From positions 1-64,000 of the forward strand of contig NZ_BMRT01000005.1 in the NCBI RefSeq assembly GCF_014648775.1: a stretch of 64,000 nt of DNA, given 5' to 3'. Below, one piece after another: positions 24,789 through 32,454 of the stretch. Position numbers and translations under genes: made by a program. Source of the stretch: Streptomyces abikoensis (GTDB lineage: Bacteria; Actinomycetota; Actinomycetes; Streptomycetales; Streptomycetaceae). Below the pieces are notes generated by a model, which worked only from the letters and a program-made list of their open reading frames with translations, had not been told where the DNA came from and did no database searches. How positions within the stretch are numbered: the first letter of the stretch is position 1; each line of letters opens with the position of its first letter.

Positions 24789-26111
24789 ATGCCTCCCGCT
24801 GATACCGGGGCATCCGTCGTCATCGCGCGCTCGGATGCCTCTACCGCGTCGTCCCTGTCGCCTCTCCCGTCCTCCTCGAACACCGACTCCGACGACACCC
24901 GGCTGGTCCCCGGCGGGTCCGGCTACCGCCGGATGAGCTTCGCGCTCTTCGCCGCCGGCGTCGCCACCTTCGCCCTCCTCTACTCCACCCAGGCCCTGCT
25001 CCCCGCGATCTCGGGCGGCCTCGGTGTGACGGCCGATCAGGCCAGCTGGACCGTCTCCGCCGCGACCGGCGGCCTCGCCCTCGCGGTCGTCCCGCTCAGC
25101 GCCCTCTCCGAGCGCTTCGGCCGCCGGGCCACGATGACGGCCGCCCTCTGCGTCGCCGCGCTGCTCGGCCTCCTGGTGCCCTTCGCCCCCGACCTGGGCT
25201 CGCTGATCGCGCTGCGCGCGGTGCAGGGCGCGGCACTGGCCGGAGTGCCGGCCTCCGCGATGGCGTACCTGGCGGAGGAGGTCCGCCCCAAGGCGCTGGT
25301 CGGCGCGATCGGGCTGTTCGTGGCGGGCAACGCCATCGGCGGGATGACCGGCCGGATCCTGGCCGGCTGGGTGGCCCAGGCCTGGGGCTGGCGCGCGGGC
25401 CTGTGCGCGGTGGGCGCGCTGGCGGTCGTGTGCGCGCTGACCTTCCGGCTCATGATCCCCAAGGCGCGGCACTTCACCCCGTCCACGGTCTCGGCGCGCT
25501 CCCTGGCCCACACGCTGCGCACCCACCTCACCGACCCGCTGCTGTGCCGCCTGTACGCGATCGGCGCGCTCTTCATGACCGTCTTCGGCGCGGTCTACAC
25601 CGTCATCGGCTACCGGCTGGCGGAGGCGCCCTTCTCGCTGCCGCAGGGCGTCGTCGGCTCCATCTTCCTGATCTACCTGGTCGGCACGGCCTCCTCCGCC
25701 GCCGCGGGCACGCTCGTCGCCCGCCTCGGCCGGCGCGGCGCGCTCTACCTCGCGGTGGGCACGACGGCGGTGGGCCTGCTGCTCACCGTCACGTCCTCGC
25801 TGACCGCGATCCTGGTCGGCCTGGTCCTGATCACGGCCGGCTTCTTCGCGGGCCACGCGGTGGCCTCGTCCTCCGTCAGCCGCGCCGCGACGACGGGCCG
25901 CGCCCAGGCCTCGGCCCTCTACCAGTTCGCGTACTACGCGGGCAGCTCGGTCGGCGGCACCCTCGGCGCGCTCGCCTTCCGCGCGGCGGGCTGGGACGGC
26001 ACGGTCGTCCTGGGCCTGCTGGCCATGGTGGCCGCCGCGTCGATCACGCTGTACGCGACGCACCGCGCGGCGGTCCAGCGCCGCCTCCTGATCGCGGCGG
26101 CGCGCCGCTAG
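24789..26111 (+). CDS. major facilitator superfamily transporter
   Basis: A 440-residue MFS transporter with 12 hydrophobic helices from about residue 40. The A-like motif is LSERFGRRATMTAALCV after helix 2. Helix 4 carries LIALRAVQGAALAGVPASAMAYL, and the middle loop is KARHFTPSTVSARSL. The first 38 residues are Ser/Asp-rich and probably cytoplasmic. It resembles the YnfM/arabinose-efflux-like group, so export of a small molecule is likely, but the substrate is unknown. Divergent LysR gene next door; strong terminator behind. Confidence 0.88.
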   Translation: MPPADTGASVVIARSDASTASSLSPLPSSSNTDSDDTRLVPGGSGYRRMSFALFAAGVATFALLYSTQALLPAISGGLGVTADQASWTVSAATGGLALAVVPLSALSERFGRRATMTAALCVAALLGLLVPFAPDLGSLIALRAVQGAALAGVPASAMAYLAEEVRPKALVGAIGLFVAGNAIGGMTGRILAGWVAQAWGWRAGLCAVGALAVVCALTFRLMIPKARHFTPSTVSARSLAHTLRTHLTDPLLCRLYAIGALFMTVFGAVYTVIGYRLAEAPFSLPQGVVGSIFLIYLVGTASSAAAGTLVARLGRRGALYLAVGTTAVGLLLTVTSSLTAILVGLVLITAGFFAGHAVASSSVSRAATTGRAQASALYQFAYYAGSSVGGTLGALAFRAAGWDGTVVLGLLAMVAAASITLYATHRAAVQRRLLIAAARR

Positions 26112-26151
26112 CCGGTTTCCGCTTCCGCGGATCCCGCTCGCAGAGCCCGGA

Positions 26152-26191
26152 GGGGCCGCACCCGCTCTTGACAGGCGGCGGGTGCGGCCCC
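26152..26191. terminator. terminator after MFS gene
   Basis: GGGGCCGCACCCGC (26152-26165) and GCGGGTGCGGCCCC (26178-26191) are perfect complements, 14 bp, with a 12-nt loop, followed by CTTCGT. Confidence 0.87.
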
Positions 26192-26310
26192 TTCGTCATG
26201 GGGGCGCGTCGCGGTTCACCCGTTGGGTGTGTGGGGGGCTGAAGTCGGGAGGCGGATTCGGTACGGTGGAGGCGGCATCCTCTCGGGGACGCCCGGTGCC
26301 GTGCGGGCAC

Positions 26311-26522
26311 CAAAGAGGCCCCCGCCCGGACCGAGACTCCAGACGGGGACCAGAACACCGCATGGGCGTTCAGTCGACCGAGGGTCCCCAGTTGGTCGGG
26401 GGATCGTCGGTCACCGCACAAAGAGGCCCCCGCCCGGACCAGGTATCCAGACGAGGGCCCACACCGTTCAGCCAGTCATCTGACCGACGGTCCCCAGGGT
26501 CTCGGGGGATCGTCGGTCACCG
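26311..26522 (-). ncRNA. two tandem copies (108-bp period) of a structured RNA motif
   Basis: Two copies, 26419-26522 then 26311-26416 in transcription order. On the minus strand each copy has hairpin 1 (GACCGACGATCCCC, 7-9 nt, GGGGAC plus a CGGTC end) and hairpin 2. In hairpin 2, GGCCCTCGTCTGGA (copy 1) or GGTCCCCGTCTGGA (copy 2) pairs fully with TCCGGGCGGGGGCC, followed by CTCTTTG. Positions 3 and 6 of hairpin 2 differ between copies but keep pairing (C-G to U-G, and U-G to C-G). The G-U pairs work only on the minus strand, which gives the direction of transcription. The tail looks like an intrinsic terminator. They follow a 27-residue ORF. No known RNA family recognised. Confidence 0.6.
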
Positions 26523-26600
26523 GCCGATCAGCCACCTCCCGAACTCACGGACTACGAAGTAGATCCGCTCGATCAGAGTCGGCTTACGGTGACGAGCCAT
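26517..26600 (-). CDS. 27-residue basic amphipathic small protein (candidate)
   Basis: MARHRKPTLIERIYFVV followed by REFGRWLIGR. The ATG at 26600 is preceded by GTGGAGGAGGGCGGGCA, a good Shine-Dalgarno. The peptide is strongly basic at both ends with a hydrophobic-aromatic middle and would form an amphipathic helix. Its stop overlaps the first stem of the tandem RNA motif. The frame is open further upstream to about 26867, but that part is Arg/Pro-rich and has no ribosome site. It could be a small membrane-active protein, a leader peptide or chance; I give it moderate support. Confidence 0.45.
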   Translation of the reverse strand: MARHRKPTLIERIYFVVREFGRWLIGR

Positions 26601-26662
26601 TGCCCGCCCTCCTCCACAAAGGCGGCCGAATGTCCCGGTCGACCGCGCCTGTTGGATTCGGG

Positions 26663-26688
26663 CCGGGCCCCGAGGACGTGGGGCCCGG
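26663..26688 (-). other. 9-bp hairpin in the leader of the small ORF
   Basis: CCGGGCCCC, 8 nt, GGGGCCCGG, perfect complement, 63 bp upstream of the small ORF start. A TAGTGT -10-like element about 50 bp further upstream (around 26733) suggests the region is a transcript leader. The rest of 26601-26820 holds nothing else recognisable. Confidence 0.4.
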
Positions 26689-26820
26689 TCCTTCCTTGGA
26701 GGAGGGCGTGCCATTGGCACGCACAGCGACACTATCGCTCCTCTGAGTCCCCAAATGGCCCATAAGACAGGGCGCTTGAGGCGCACAAGGGGCGCGCGGC
26801 GGAGGTGCGCACTTCCCCGA

Positions 26821-27720
26821 TCAGATCGACGCGAACGGCGCCCAGCGCGACAAGGCGAACTTGTCACCGTCCCGCCGCACCTCAGCCGCCCCGTGCCCCG
26901 GCAGATGCGCCGGGAAGATCAACGACCGGGTATCAGCGGCCTCTTCCAGGATCCTCCGCCGGGAACGCGTCGCCTCCACCTGGTCCTCGCTCAGGCACGT
27001 GTCGCAGTCGGGTTCGGCGAACTGCAACGGGCTGTGCACGAGGTCGCCCACGAACACCGCCCGATCCGTTCCGGACGCCAGCCGGAGGACCGACGAGCCG
27101 GGGGTGTGCCCGGGAGCGGGCGCGAGGGCGAGGCTGCCGTCGATGCGGTACTCGCCGTCACTCCCGTCCCACAAGACGGCCTGCCCGGCGCGCCGGACCG
27201 GCAGCACACTGTCCGCGAACGCGGCGCCCGCAGGCCCGGCGGCCGCTTCCGGCCGCGCCCAGTGCTCGAAGTCCGCCCTGGGGACGAGGTAGGTGGCGTT
27301 GGGGAAGGTGGGCACCCACTCCCCCGCCACCAGCCGGGTGTTCCAACCGACGTGATCGGCGTGCAGGTGGGTGTTGACCACGACGTCCACGTCCTCCGGC
27401 CGCACCCCGACGGCGGCCAGCCGCTCCAGGAAGTCTCCTCGCAACCGTGACCAGACCGGCCGGTCCGGCCGCTCCTTGTCATTGCCGAGCCCGGTGTCGA
27501 CGAGGATCGTCCGCCCCTCGTTGCGCAGCAGCCACGTCTGTACGGCGACGCCTAGCCTGTCGGTGCCGGGGTCCCAGAAGTCGGGGGCCAGCCACGACTC
27601 GTTCTCCCGCCACATCCGTGGCGTGCTGTCGGGAAAGATCTCGGTGATGGGCGCCGCTGCCGGGGCGTGCCATTCCACGATGCGGGTGATCTCCACCGCG
27701 CCCAAGGTCATCGTTCGCAT
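26821..27720 (-). CDS. MBL-fold metallo-hydrolase
   Basis: A 299-residue metallo-beta-lactamase-fold hydrolase. The metal motif is NTHLHADHVGWN (about residue 113), with further ligands in APGHTPGSS (about 195), VGDLVH and PAHLPGHG near the C-terminus. An N-terminal module (VEITRIVEWHAP, then WLAPDFWDPGTDRLGVAVQTWLL) matches the quorum-quenching-lactonase/YtnP-like group. The substrate is not determinable. The start at 27720 (MRTMTLG) leaves a 106-bp divergent promoter region shared with the AraC gene, which probably regulates it. Confidence 0.86.
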   Translation of the reverse strand: MRTMTLGAVEITRIVEWHAPAAAPITEIFPDSTPRMWRENESWLAPDFWDPGTDRLGVAVQTWLLRNEGRTILVDTGLGNDKERPDRPVWSRLRGDFLERLAAVGVRPEDVDVVVNTHLHADHVGWNTRLVAGEWVPTFPNATYLVPRADFEHWARPEAAAGPAGAAFADSVLPVRRAGQAVLWDGSDGEYRIDGSLALAPAPGHTPGSSVLRLASGTDRAVFVGDLVHSPLQFAEPDCDTCLSEDQVEATRSRRRILEEAADTRSLIFPAHLPGHGAAEVRRDGDKFALSRWAPFASI

Positions 27721-27826
27721 GGGTAAGACGTTAAGGAGCGTCCGGAAGACGCCCAATACGTCACCGTCCACGGTGTATACGCGATCGTCTCGCACCCGCT
27801 CGCAACCGCTCGCGCATACTCACGGC

Positions 27827-28744
27827 ATGGACGTTCTCAGCGACACCCTCGCCGCCCTGCGCACCGGGCGGCCGTACTCGACGCTGACACGACAGCAAGG
27901 CCACTGGGAGACGGACATCCCGCCCTTCGGCGGAGCCGGCTTCCATGTGGTGCTGGACGGCTCCTGCCGGCTGATACCCCGGGCTCCGGGGGAAGCGGTG
28001 ACGCTCGTCAAGGGCGACGCCGTCTTCCTGCCGCACGGCACGCCGCACACCCTGACGGCTTCCGCCGACCGCCCGTCCACCGTGCTGCTCACCGGCGGCT
28101 ACCGCATGGACCAGGCCCGGGCCCATCCCCTCCTCGCGGACTTCCCCGCCTTCCTCCCCCTGCCCGCACGCGCCACCCCGCACGCGTCGCTGCACACGGT
28201 CATCCGCCTGCTCGGCGATGAGCTGGAGTCTCCGGGTCAGGGCACGGACGCCGCCCTGCCCTCCCTGCTGGAGCTGCTGCTCATCCACCTGATGCGCGCG
28301 GTCTACGAGGCCCGTTCCACCGTGGCCACCACCGGCTGGTGCCGCGCCCTGGCCGACCCCACGGCGGGCGCCGCCCTCCGCGCCCTCCACACGGAACCGG
28401 CCCGTCCATGGACGGTCGCCTCGCTCGCGGCCACGGCGGGCCTCTCCCGGGCAGCGTTTTCCCGCCGTTTCACCACGCTGGTCGGAAGGCCACCGCTGAC
28501 ATACGCGACGTGGTGGCGCCTGACCCTGGCCGCCGGGCTCCTCCGGAACTCGGACGCGACCCTGGCGACCGTCGCCGAACGCGTCGGCTACGGGTCACAG
28601 TTCGCCTTCGCCAACGCGTTCAAGCGGGAGTACGGGACCTCGCCGGGACGGTACCGGCTGCTGACCGCCGGGGACGACGGCAGCTATCGAGCGACTACGG
28701 TGCCTCTGCCCATGGAGCCGGCGAGAGTGCTGATGCCGTCGTAG
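27827..28744 (+). CDS. AraC family transcriptional regulator (cupin type)
   Basis: A 305-residue regulator. The N-terminal cupin-like domain (PFGGAGFHVVLDGSCRL, KGDAVFLPHGTPHTL) is typical of AraC_binding_2/cupin_6. The C-terminal AraC helix-turn-helix pair is about residues 195-290 (WTVASLAATAGLSRAAFSRRF, VGRPPLTYATWWRLTLAAGLL, VAERVGYGSQFAFANAFKREYG). It is divergent from the metallo-hydrolase gene. Its last 61 bp overlap the 3' end of the convergent secreted-protein gene. Confidence 0.88.
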   Translation: MDVLSDTLAALRTGRPYSTLTRQQGHWETDIPPFGGAGFHVVLDGSCRLIPRAPGEAVTLVKGDAVFLPHGTPHTLTASADRPSTVLLTGGYRMDQARAHPLLADFPAFLPLPARATPHASLHTVIRLLGDELESPGQGTDAALPSLLELLLIHLMRAVYEARSTVATTGWCRALADPTAGAALRALHTEPARPWTVASLAATAGLSRAAFSRRFTTLVGRPPLTYATWWRLTLAAGLLRNSDATLATVAERVGYGSQFAFANAFKREYGTSPGRYRLLTAGDDGSYRATTVPLPMEPARVLMPS

Positions 28745-29274
28745 GTGGCGGTGTAACCGCGCAGCAGTTGGTCCGCCGCCGTCACGGAGATTCCGTCGGC
28801 GTCACAGGAAGCGGTACCGAGGAGGCTGGTACGCGCGGTGCAGAGGGTCGTGCCGTCGAGGGTGGCGAAGGTGACGGAGGCGCCGGGCAGGTACCGGCCG
28901 CCGTCGTAGGTGACCTTGGCGTTCAGGCCCTTCACCCCCAGCGGGGTACGGGTCAGCTTCGCCGTCCCCGCCTTGAGGCTGGTGCCCGTCACGTGCGCCT
29001 TGTCCGGCGCCGCGCACTGCTTGTCCGTGGCGTCCCACACGGAGCCTTGCGGGCAGGTGTAGTCGTACCGGATGCCCTTGTGGCAGAAGGAGTAGCGACT
29101 CGGGTCACCGCCGTCGGGCAGGCGCGCGCCCTCGACCCCGGCGACGACCGGGCACGGCGCGGTGGCCCTGGCCCCGGCCCCCGGGACGCCGACGGCGTGA
29201 GCCGACACGACCGCCCCTCCGACGACGAGCACGGCGGCGGCGCCGAGAGCGGTGGCGATGCGACGAAGCGGCAT
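28684..29274 (-). CDS. secreted protein with peritrophin-A-like chitin-binding domain
   Basis: A 196-residue exported protein with a signal peptide (residues 1-29, ending SAHA). Residues about 42-95 have the six-Cys-type CBM14/peritrophin-A layout: C-P, then LPDGGDPSRYSFCHKGI, DYTCPQGSVWD, and KQC. The second half is an unknown beta-rich domain with one Cys pair (TTLCTA, GTASCDAD). Peritrophin-A domains bind chitin and are mainly metazoan, though bacterial examples exist. A chitin- or wall-directed role is inference. The ATG at 29274 sits after a short AT-rich leader; the 3' end overlaps the AraC gene. Confidence 0.7.
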   Translation of the reverse strand: MPLRRIATALGAAAVLVVGGAVVSAHAVGVPGAGARATAPCPVVAGVEGARLPDGGDPSRYSFCHKGIRYDYTCPQGSVWDATDKQCAAPDKAHVTGTSLKAGTAKLTRTPLGVKGLNAKVTYDGGRYLPGASVTFATLDGTTLCTARTSLLGTASCDADGISVTAADQLLRGYTATYDGISTLAGSMGRGTVVAR

Positions 29275-29607
29275 GATGTCCCCCAACGGTGATTGATCAC
29301 GACAACACACGAGACGTTAGTGATCAGCCGTGATCGCCAGCGACAGCCCTTTCGGCCAGACCGGCTTCTGTCAGCGCGGATCCGCCCTTTGGGCGCCCTC
29401 ACGTGATGGCCAGCGCTGCCGGATCGGCGGCCCGCGGCCGCCGCGACGCGCGGCCGCCGCGACGCCCGCATCACCCCGCCGCTCCGCCTGCGGAAATCCC
29501 CCGGGCCGGGCACACTGCGGTGGTGAATTCCGCTGCCACCACTGCGGAGTTCGCCGCTCCGCGACGACATACGGCGCGAGGCGGACCGGCGGCGGCACCA
29601 TGGGGCC
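29275..29607. other. 333-bp intergenic region between divergent genes
   Basis: Near the secreted-protein start it holds TGATCA at 29294-29299 and 29321-29326 and TGATCG at 29331-29336, a possible operator cluster. In the middle is a perfect 16-bp tandem duplication of GCGGCCGCCGCGACGC (29434-29465). Near the methyltransferase GTGGTG and CACCAC arms surround about 29520-29550. I see no gene in it. Confidence 0.5.
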
Positions 29608-30432
29608 ATGACCGAGAATCCCATCGACCGCGCCCCCGAACGGCGCGTCGCCTTCGGTGAGGCCGCCGAGCAGTACGACGCCGCGCGCCCCGGCTATCCG
29701 GACGAACTCGTCACCGGCGTGCTGGAGTTCACCGGGCGCCGGCCGCAGGGCGTGGACGCGCTGGAGGTCGGCGCGGGCACGGGCAAGGCGACGCTCGCGT
29801 TCGCCGCGCGCGGCGTCACGCTGACCTGCCTCGAACCCGACCCCCGGATGGCGGCCGTGCTGGCACGGCACTGCGCCGGCATGCCCCATGTCACCGTCGA
29901 GGACGTCGACTTCGAGAGATGGCAGGCCTCAGACCGGAGGTTCGCGCTGCTTCTCGCCGGCCAGGCGTGGCACTGGGTCGACCCGGAGGTGCGCTGGCGG
30001 CGGGCACGGGAGTTACTGGTCCCGGGCGGGGCCATCGCCCTGTTCTGGAACGACTGGCTGGTGGCCGACGAGACCCTTCGGCACGAGCTGAGGGCCGTGC
30101 ACCACCGCCACCTGCAGGGGCTGCCGCCGCATTCGATCGTGGACGCCCAGCCCCGCGAGTCGGTCATGGCTCCGAACTCCTGGGTGTGGGAGGAGTTGCA
30201 GGCCCAGGAGGACTTCACCGATGTGGAGCACCGCCTGTATCACTCACGGCACACCCGCACCACGGCCGGGATCGTCGACCTGCTGTCGTCGCTCTCCTCG
30301 TACCTGATCCTGACGGAGGAGACCCGTCGGGCGGTGCTTTCCGATGTCTCACGGACGGTCGACGCCCACGGCGGCGCGCTCGAACTGGCAACGCGCACGG
30401 GCCTCTTCCTGGCCCGCGCCACCCCGGCGTGA
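29608..30432 (+). CDS. class I SAM-dependent methyltransferase
   Basis: A 274-residue methyltransferase. It starts MTENPIDRAPERRVAFGEAAEQYDAARPGYP, here split: RVAFGEAAEQYDAARPGYP is the usual entry of this family. SAM motif I is ALEVGAGTGKATLAFA (about residue 51), motif II is LTCLEPDPRMAAVLA, and AGQAWHWVDPEVRW is the motif-IV equivalent. The substrate is unknown. Codon 136 (30013-30015) is TTA, which in Streptomyces requires the bldA tRNA and so suggests expression late in development. Confidence 0.87.
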   Translation: MTENPIDRAPERRVAFGEAAEQYDAARPGYPDELVTGVLEFTGRRPQGVDALEVGAGTGKATLAFAARGVTLTCLEPDPRMAAVLARHCAGMPHVTVEDVDFERWQASDRRFALLLAGQAWHWVDPEVRWRRARELLVPGGAIALFWNDWLVADETLRHELRAVHHRHLQGLPPHSIVDAQPRESVMAPNSWVWEELQAQEDFTDVEHRLYHSRHTRTTAGIVDLLSSLSSYLILTEETRRAVLSDVSRTVDAHGGALELATRTGLFLARATPA

Positions 30433-30436
30433 CCCG

Positions 30437-31057
30437 TCAGCCGACGTCGACGGGGAATGCCTCTGTCTCAAGCGTCAGAGCGAACGGCTCGGGAAGGGGG
30501 ATGTCCTCTCCGAACTTCCCCGCGTACAGCACTCGGTAGACGTCGTCCTTCGGCTCTCCGTAGAGGGTGATGGTGGGGCCACCCTTCGCCCAACCGTCGA
30601 CCAGGAGGTAGAGGGGCGCACCGGCGTGCGCGTAGGCCGCCGGCTTGCTGACACGGTCATGACGGAGGCTGGACTTCGACGTGATCTCGGCGATGAACAT
30701 CGAGGCGGAGGCGGGAATGTACTGCTCGGACTCGGACAGTTCCAGCAGCTCGGACTCCGGTGCGACGACCAGGTCGGGGATGAAGAGGCCGCTACGCGAA
30801 GGGACGGAGACCGCCAGGGTTTGGTAGATCCCCCAGTCCTCCGGGATCACTGTGTACAGAGCGCGCTGGAGCTTTCCCGCGATGACGTTGTGCCTATTGG
30901 CGGGAGCTGGTGACACGGTGATGATCCCCTCAATGATCTCCACCTTGCAGCCCTCGGGAGCTTCCGTCTCTTCCCAGATACGGAGCAACTCGTCCCACTC
31001 ACGGCCGTGGCCTTCGGAGTGGTCGACGGTGAGTGCGCTCACGGCGGTCTCCTTCAT
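30437..31057 (-). CDS. Uma2 family (DUF820) putative endonuclease
   Basis: A 206-residue protein of the Uma2/DUF820 family, a PD-(D/E)XK nuclease-like fold much expanded in Streptomyces and cyanobacteria. The putative metal residues are Asp in FIPDLVVAP (about residue 94) and the Glu/Lys pair in FIAEITSKSSLRHDR (about residue 122), followed by KPAAYAHAGAPLYLLVD. Substrate and role are unknown. A GTG seven codons in (VSALTVDH) is an alternative start. It lies between a methyltransferase and a TerD gene with no obvious partner. Confidence 0.85.
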   Translation of the reverse strand: MKETAVSALTVDHSEGHGREWDELLRIWEETEAPEGCKVEIIEGIITVSPAPANRHNVIAGKLQRALYTVIPEDWGIYQTLAVSVPSRSGLFIPDLVVAPESELLELSESEQYIPASASMFIAEITSKSSLRHDRVSKPAAYAHAGAPLYLLVDGWAKGGPTITLYGEPKDDVYRVLYAGKFGEDIPLPEPFALTLETEAFPVDVG

Positions 31058-31146
31058 CGGTGCATCACCGATCCCAGCATGCCGAACGGGACCGGCGGAG
31101 GTCCACCGATCCCGTTCACCCGTACGAGGAGTCCGGCGTCAGCCCG

Positions 31147-32232
31147 TCACTCGTCCTCGTAGTAGTTGTTGATGATCACGTCCGGCTCGTCGTCGCTCAT
31201 CGCCTCGTTGAGGAGCGCGCCGCCGACGAGGCCCGCCGCGCCCGCGCCGATGAGGGCGCCGGTGCCGAAGCGGCGGCCGCCCTGCTGCTGGCCGCCCTGC
31301 TGCTGCGGGTAGCCGGCGGGGGGCTGCTGCTGGGGGTAGCCCTGCTGGACGGGCTGGGGGTAGCCCGCCTGGGGCTGCTGCGGCGTGTAGTACGGCGGCG
31401 GCGTGGTCTGGACGCGCTGGGCGCAGCCGCCGCAGGTCTGGACCTGGCGGGGGACGCCCCACTGCGGGGACCACAGGACCGTCGTCATGCCGGGGCCATG
31501 GCTCGGGTCGAAGAAGCACGTCACGGTGGAGCTCCCTGATACGTAATCGATTGCTGGTGGGGCGGAGGCGATGGTCGGAGGTGCCGGCGGGGCCGCCGGA
31601 ACCGGCGCAGGCGCAGGCGGAGGCGGAGGCGGCGGCGTCGCCTGCGTCGTCGCCTCGCGCAGGACGTCCACGCCGTAGTCCGTCGCGATGCCCGCCAGCC
31701 CCGACGCGTATCCCTGCCCGATCGCCCGGAACTTCCATTCCGTCCCGTGGCGGTAGAGCTCGCCGAAGACCATCGCGGTCTCCGTCGAGCCGTCGCCCTT
31801 CAGGTCGTAGCGGGCCAGCTCGCGGCCGTCCGCGCGGTCGACGACGCGGATGTGGGCGCTGTCGAGCTGGCCGAAGGTCTGGTGGCGTTGTTCGGCCTCG
31901 TAGAGGGAGACGGGGAAGACGATCTTCGCCACCGTCTCCGGGACCCTGCCGAGGTCGACCTGGATCTGCTCGCGGTCCTCTCCCCCGGACGCGCCCACGT
32001 CCCCCGAGTGGGTGACCGAGCCGTCGGGGCTCCGAAGGTTGTTGAAGAAGACGAAGTGCCGGTCGGAGACGACCTTCCCGGCCTGGTCGCACAGCAGGGC
32101 GCTGGCGTCCAGGTCGTAGTCGGCGCCCGCGGCGGGACGGACCCGCCAGCCCAGCCCGACCGTCACCGCAGTCAGGCCCGGGGCCTGCTTGGTGAGCGAC
32201 ACGTTGCCGCCCTTGGTCAGGGGCACACCCAT
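31147..32232 (-). CDS. TerD family protein with Pro/Gln-rich tail
   Basis: A 361-residue protein. A TerD domain occupies about residues 1-180 (GVPLTKGGNVSLTKQAPGLT, YDLDASALLCD, HSGDVGASGGEDREQIQVDL, RYDLKGDGSTETAMVFGELY), with the acidic calcium-binding residues retained. A Pro/Ala linker, a Cys-containing segment (VTCFFDPSHG, QTCGGCAQR), a PQGY-type repeat tract and a glycine-zipper-like segment (GTGALIGAGAAGLVGGALL) end in INNYYEDE. TerD proteins are linked to tellurite and stress responses and calcium. The start at 32232 follows GGAGGAAGTTC. Confidence 0.88.
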   Translation of the reverse strand: MGVPLTKGGNVSLTKQAPGLTAVTVGLGWRVRPAAGADYDLDASALLCDQAGKVVSDRHFVFFNNLRSPDGSVTHSGDVGASGGEDREQIQVDLGRVPETVAKIVFPVSLYEAEQRHQTFGQLDSAHIRVVDRADGRELARYDLKGDGSTETAMVFGELYRHGTEWKFRAIGQGYASGLAGIATDYGVDVLREATTQATPPPPPPPAPAPVPAAPPAPPTIASAPPAIDYVSGSSTVTCFFDPSHGPGMTTVLWSPQWGVPRQVQTCGGCAQRVQTTPPPYYTPQQPQAGYPQPVQQGYPQQQPPAGYPQQQGGQQQGGRRFGTGALIGAGAAGLVGGALLNEAMSDDEPDVIINNYYEDE

Positions 32233-32400
32233 GAACTTCCTCCACAAACCACTGTCCCGGTCCCCGTCGTCTTGATCAACGGGGCACTCGCGCCCACAGT
32301 TCCTGGCTTGCGCAATATACAAAATGAGGGCCTCGACGAGTGTGCGCCCCCGGCCGCGGGCGACGCCGGTGACGACTGATCCCCCCCCACGGGATACGAC

Positions 32401-32435
32401 GAAAGCCCCCGCCTCGGAGCAAGGCGGGGGCTTTC
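32401..32435. terminator. terminator of the nucleoside transport/deoA operon
   Basis: GAAAGCCCCCGCCT (32401-32414) and AGGCGGGGGCTTTC (32422-32435) are perfect complements, 14 bp, with a 7-nt loop. It lies 20 bp after the deoA stop. Confidence 0.9.
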
Positions 32436-32454
32436 GGCGTCGCGCCGATGAAAC

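Noticed and set aside
26311..26522. Possible CRISPR array from repeated 22-bp blocks
   Set aside because: Only two units with a 108-bp period, repeats interleaved with conserved hairpins, no spacers of uniform length and no cas genes.
29434..29465. Perfect 16-bp tandem duplication
   Set aside because: Simple GC-rich duplication in an intergenic gap; no sign of a mobile element or regulatory role.
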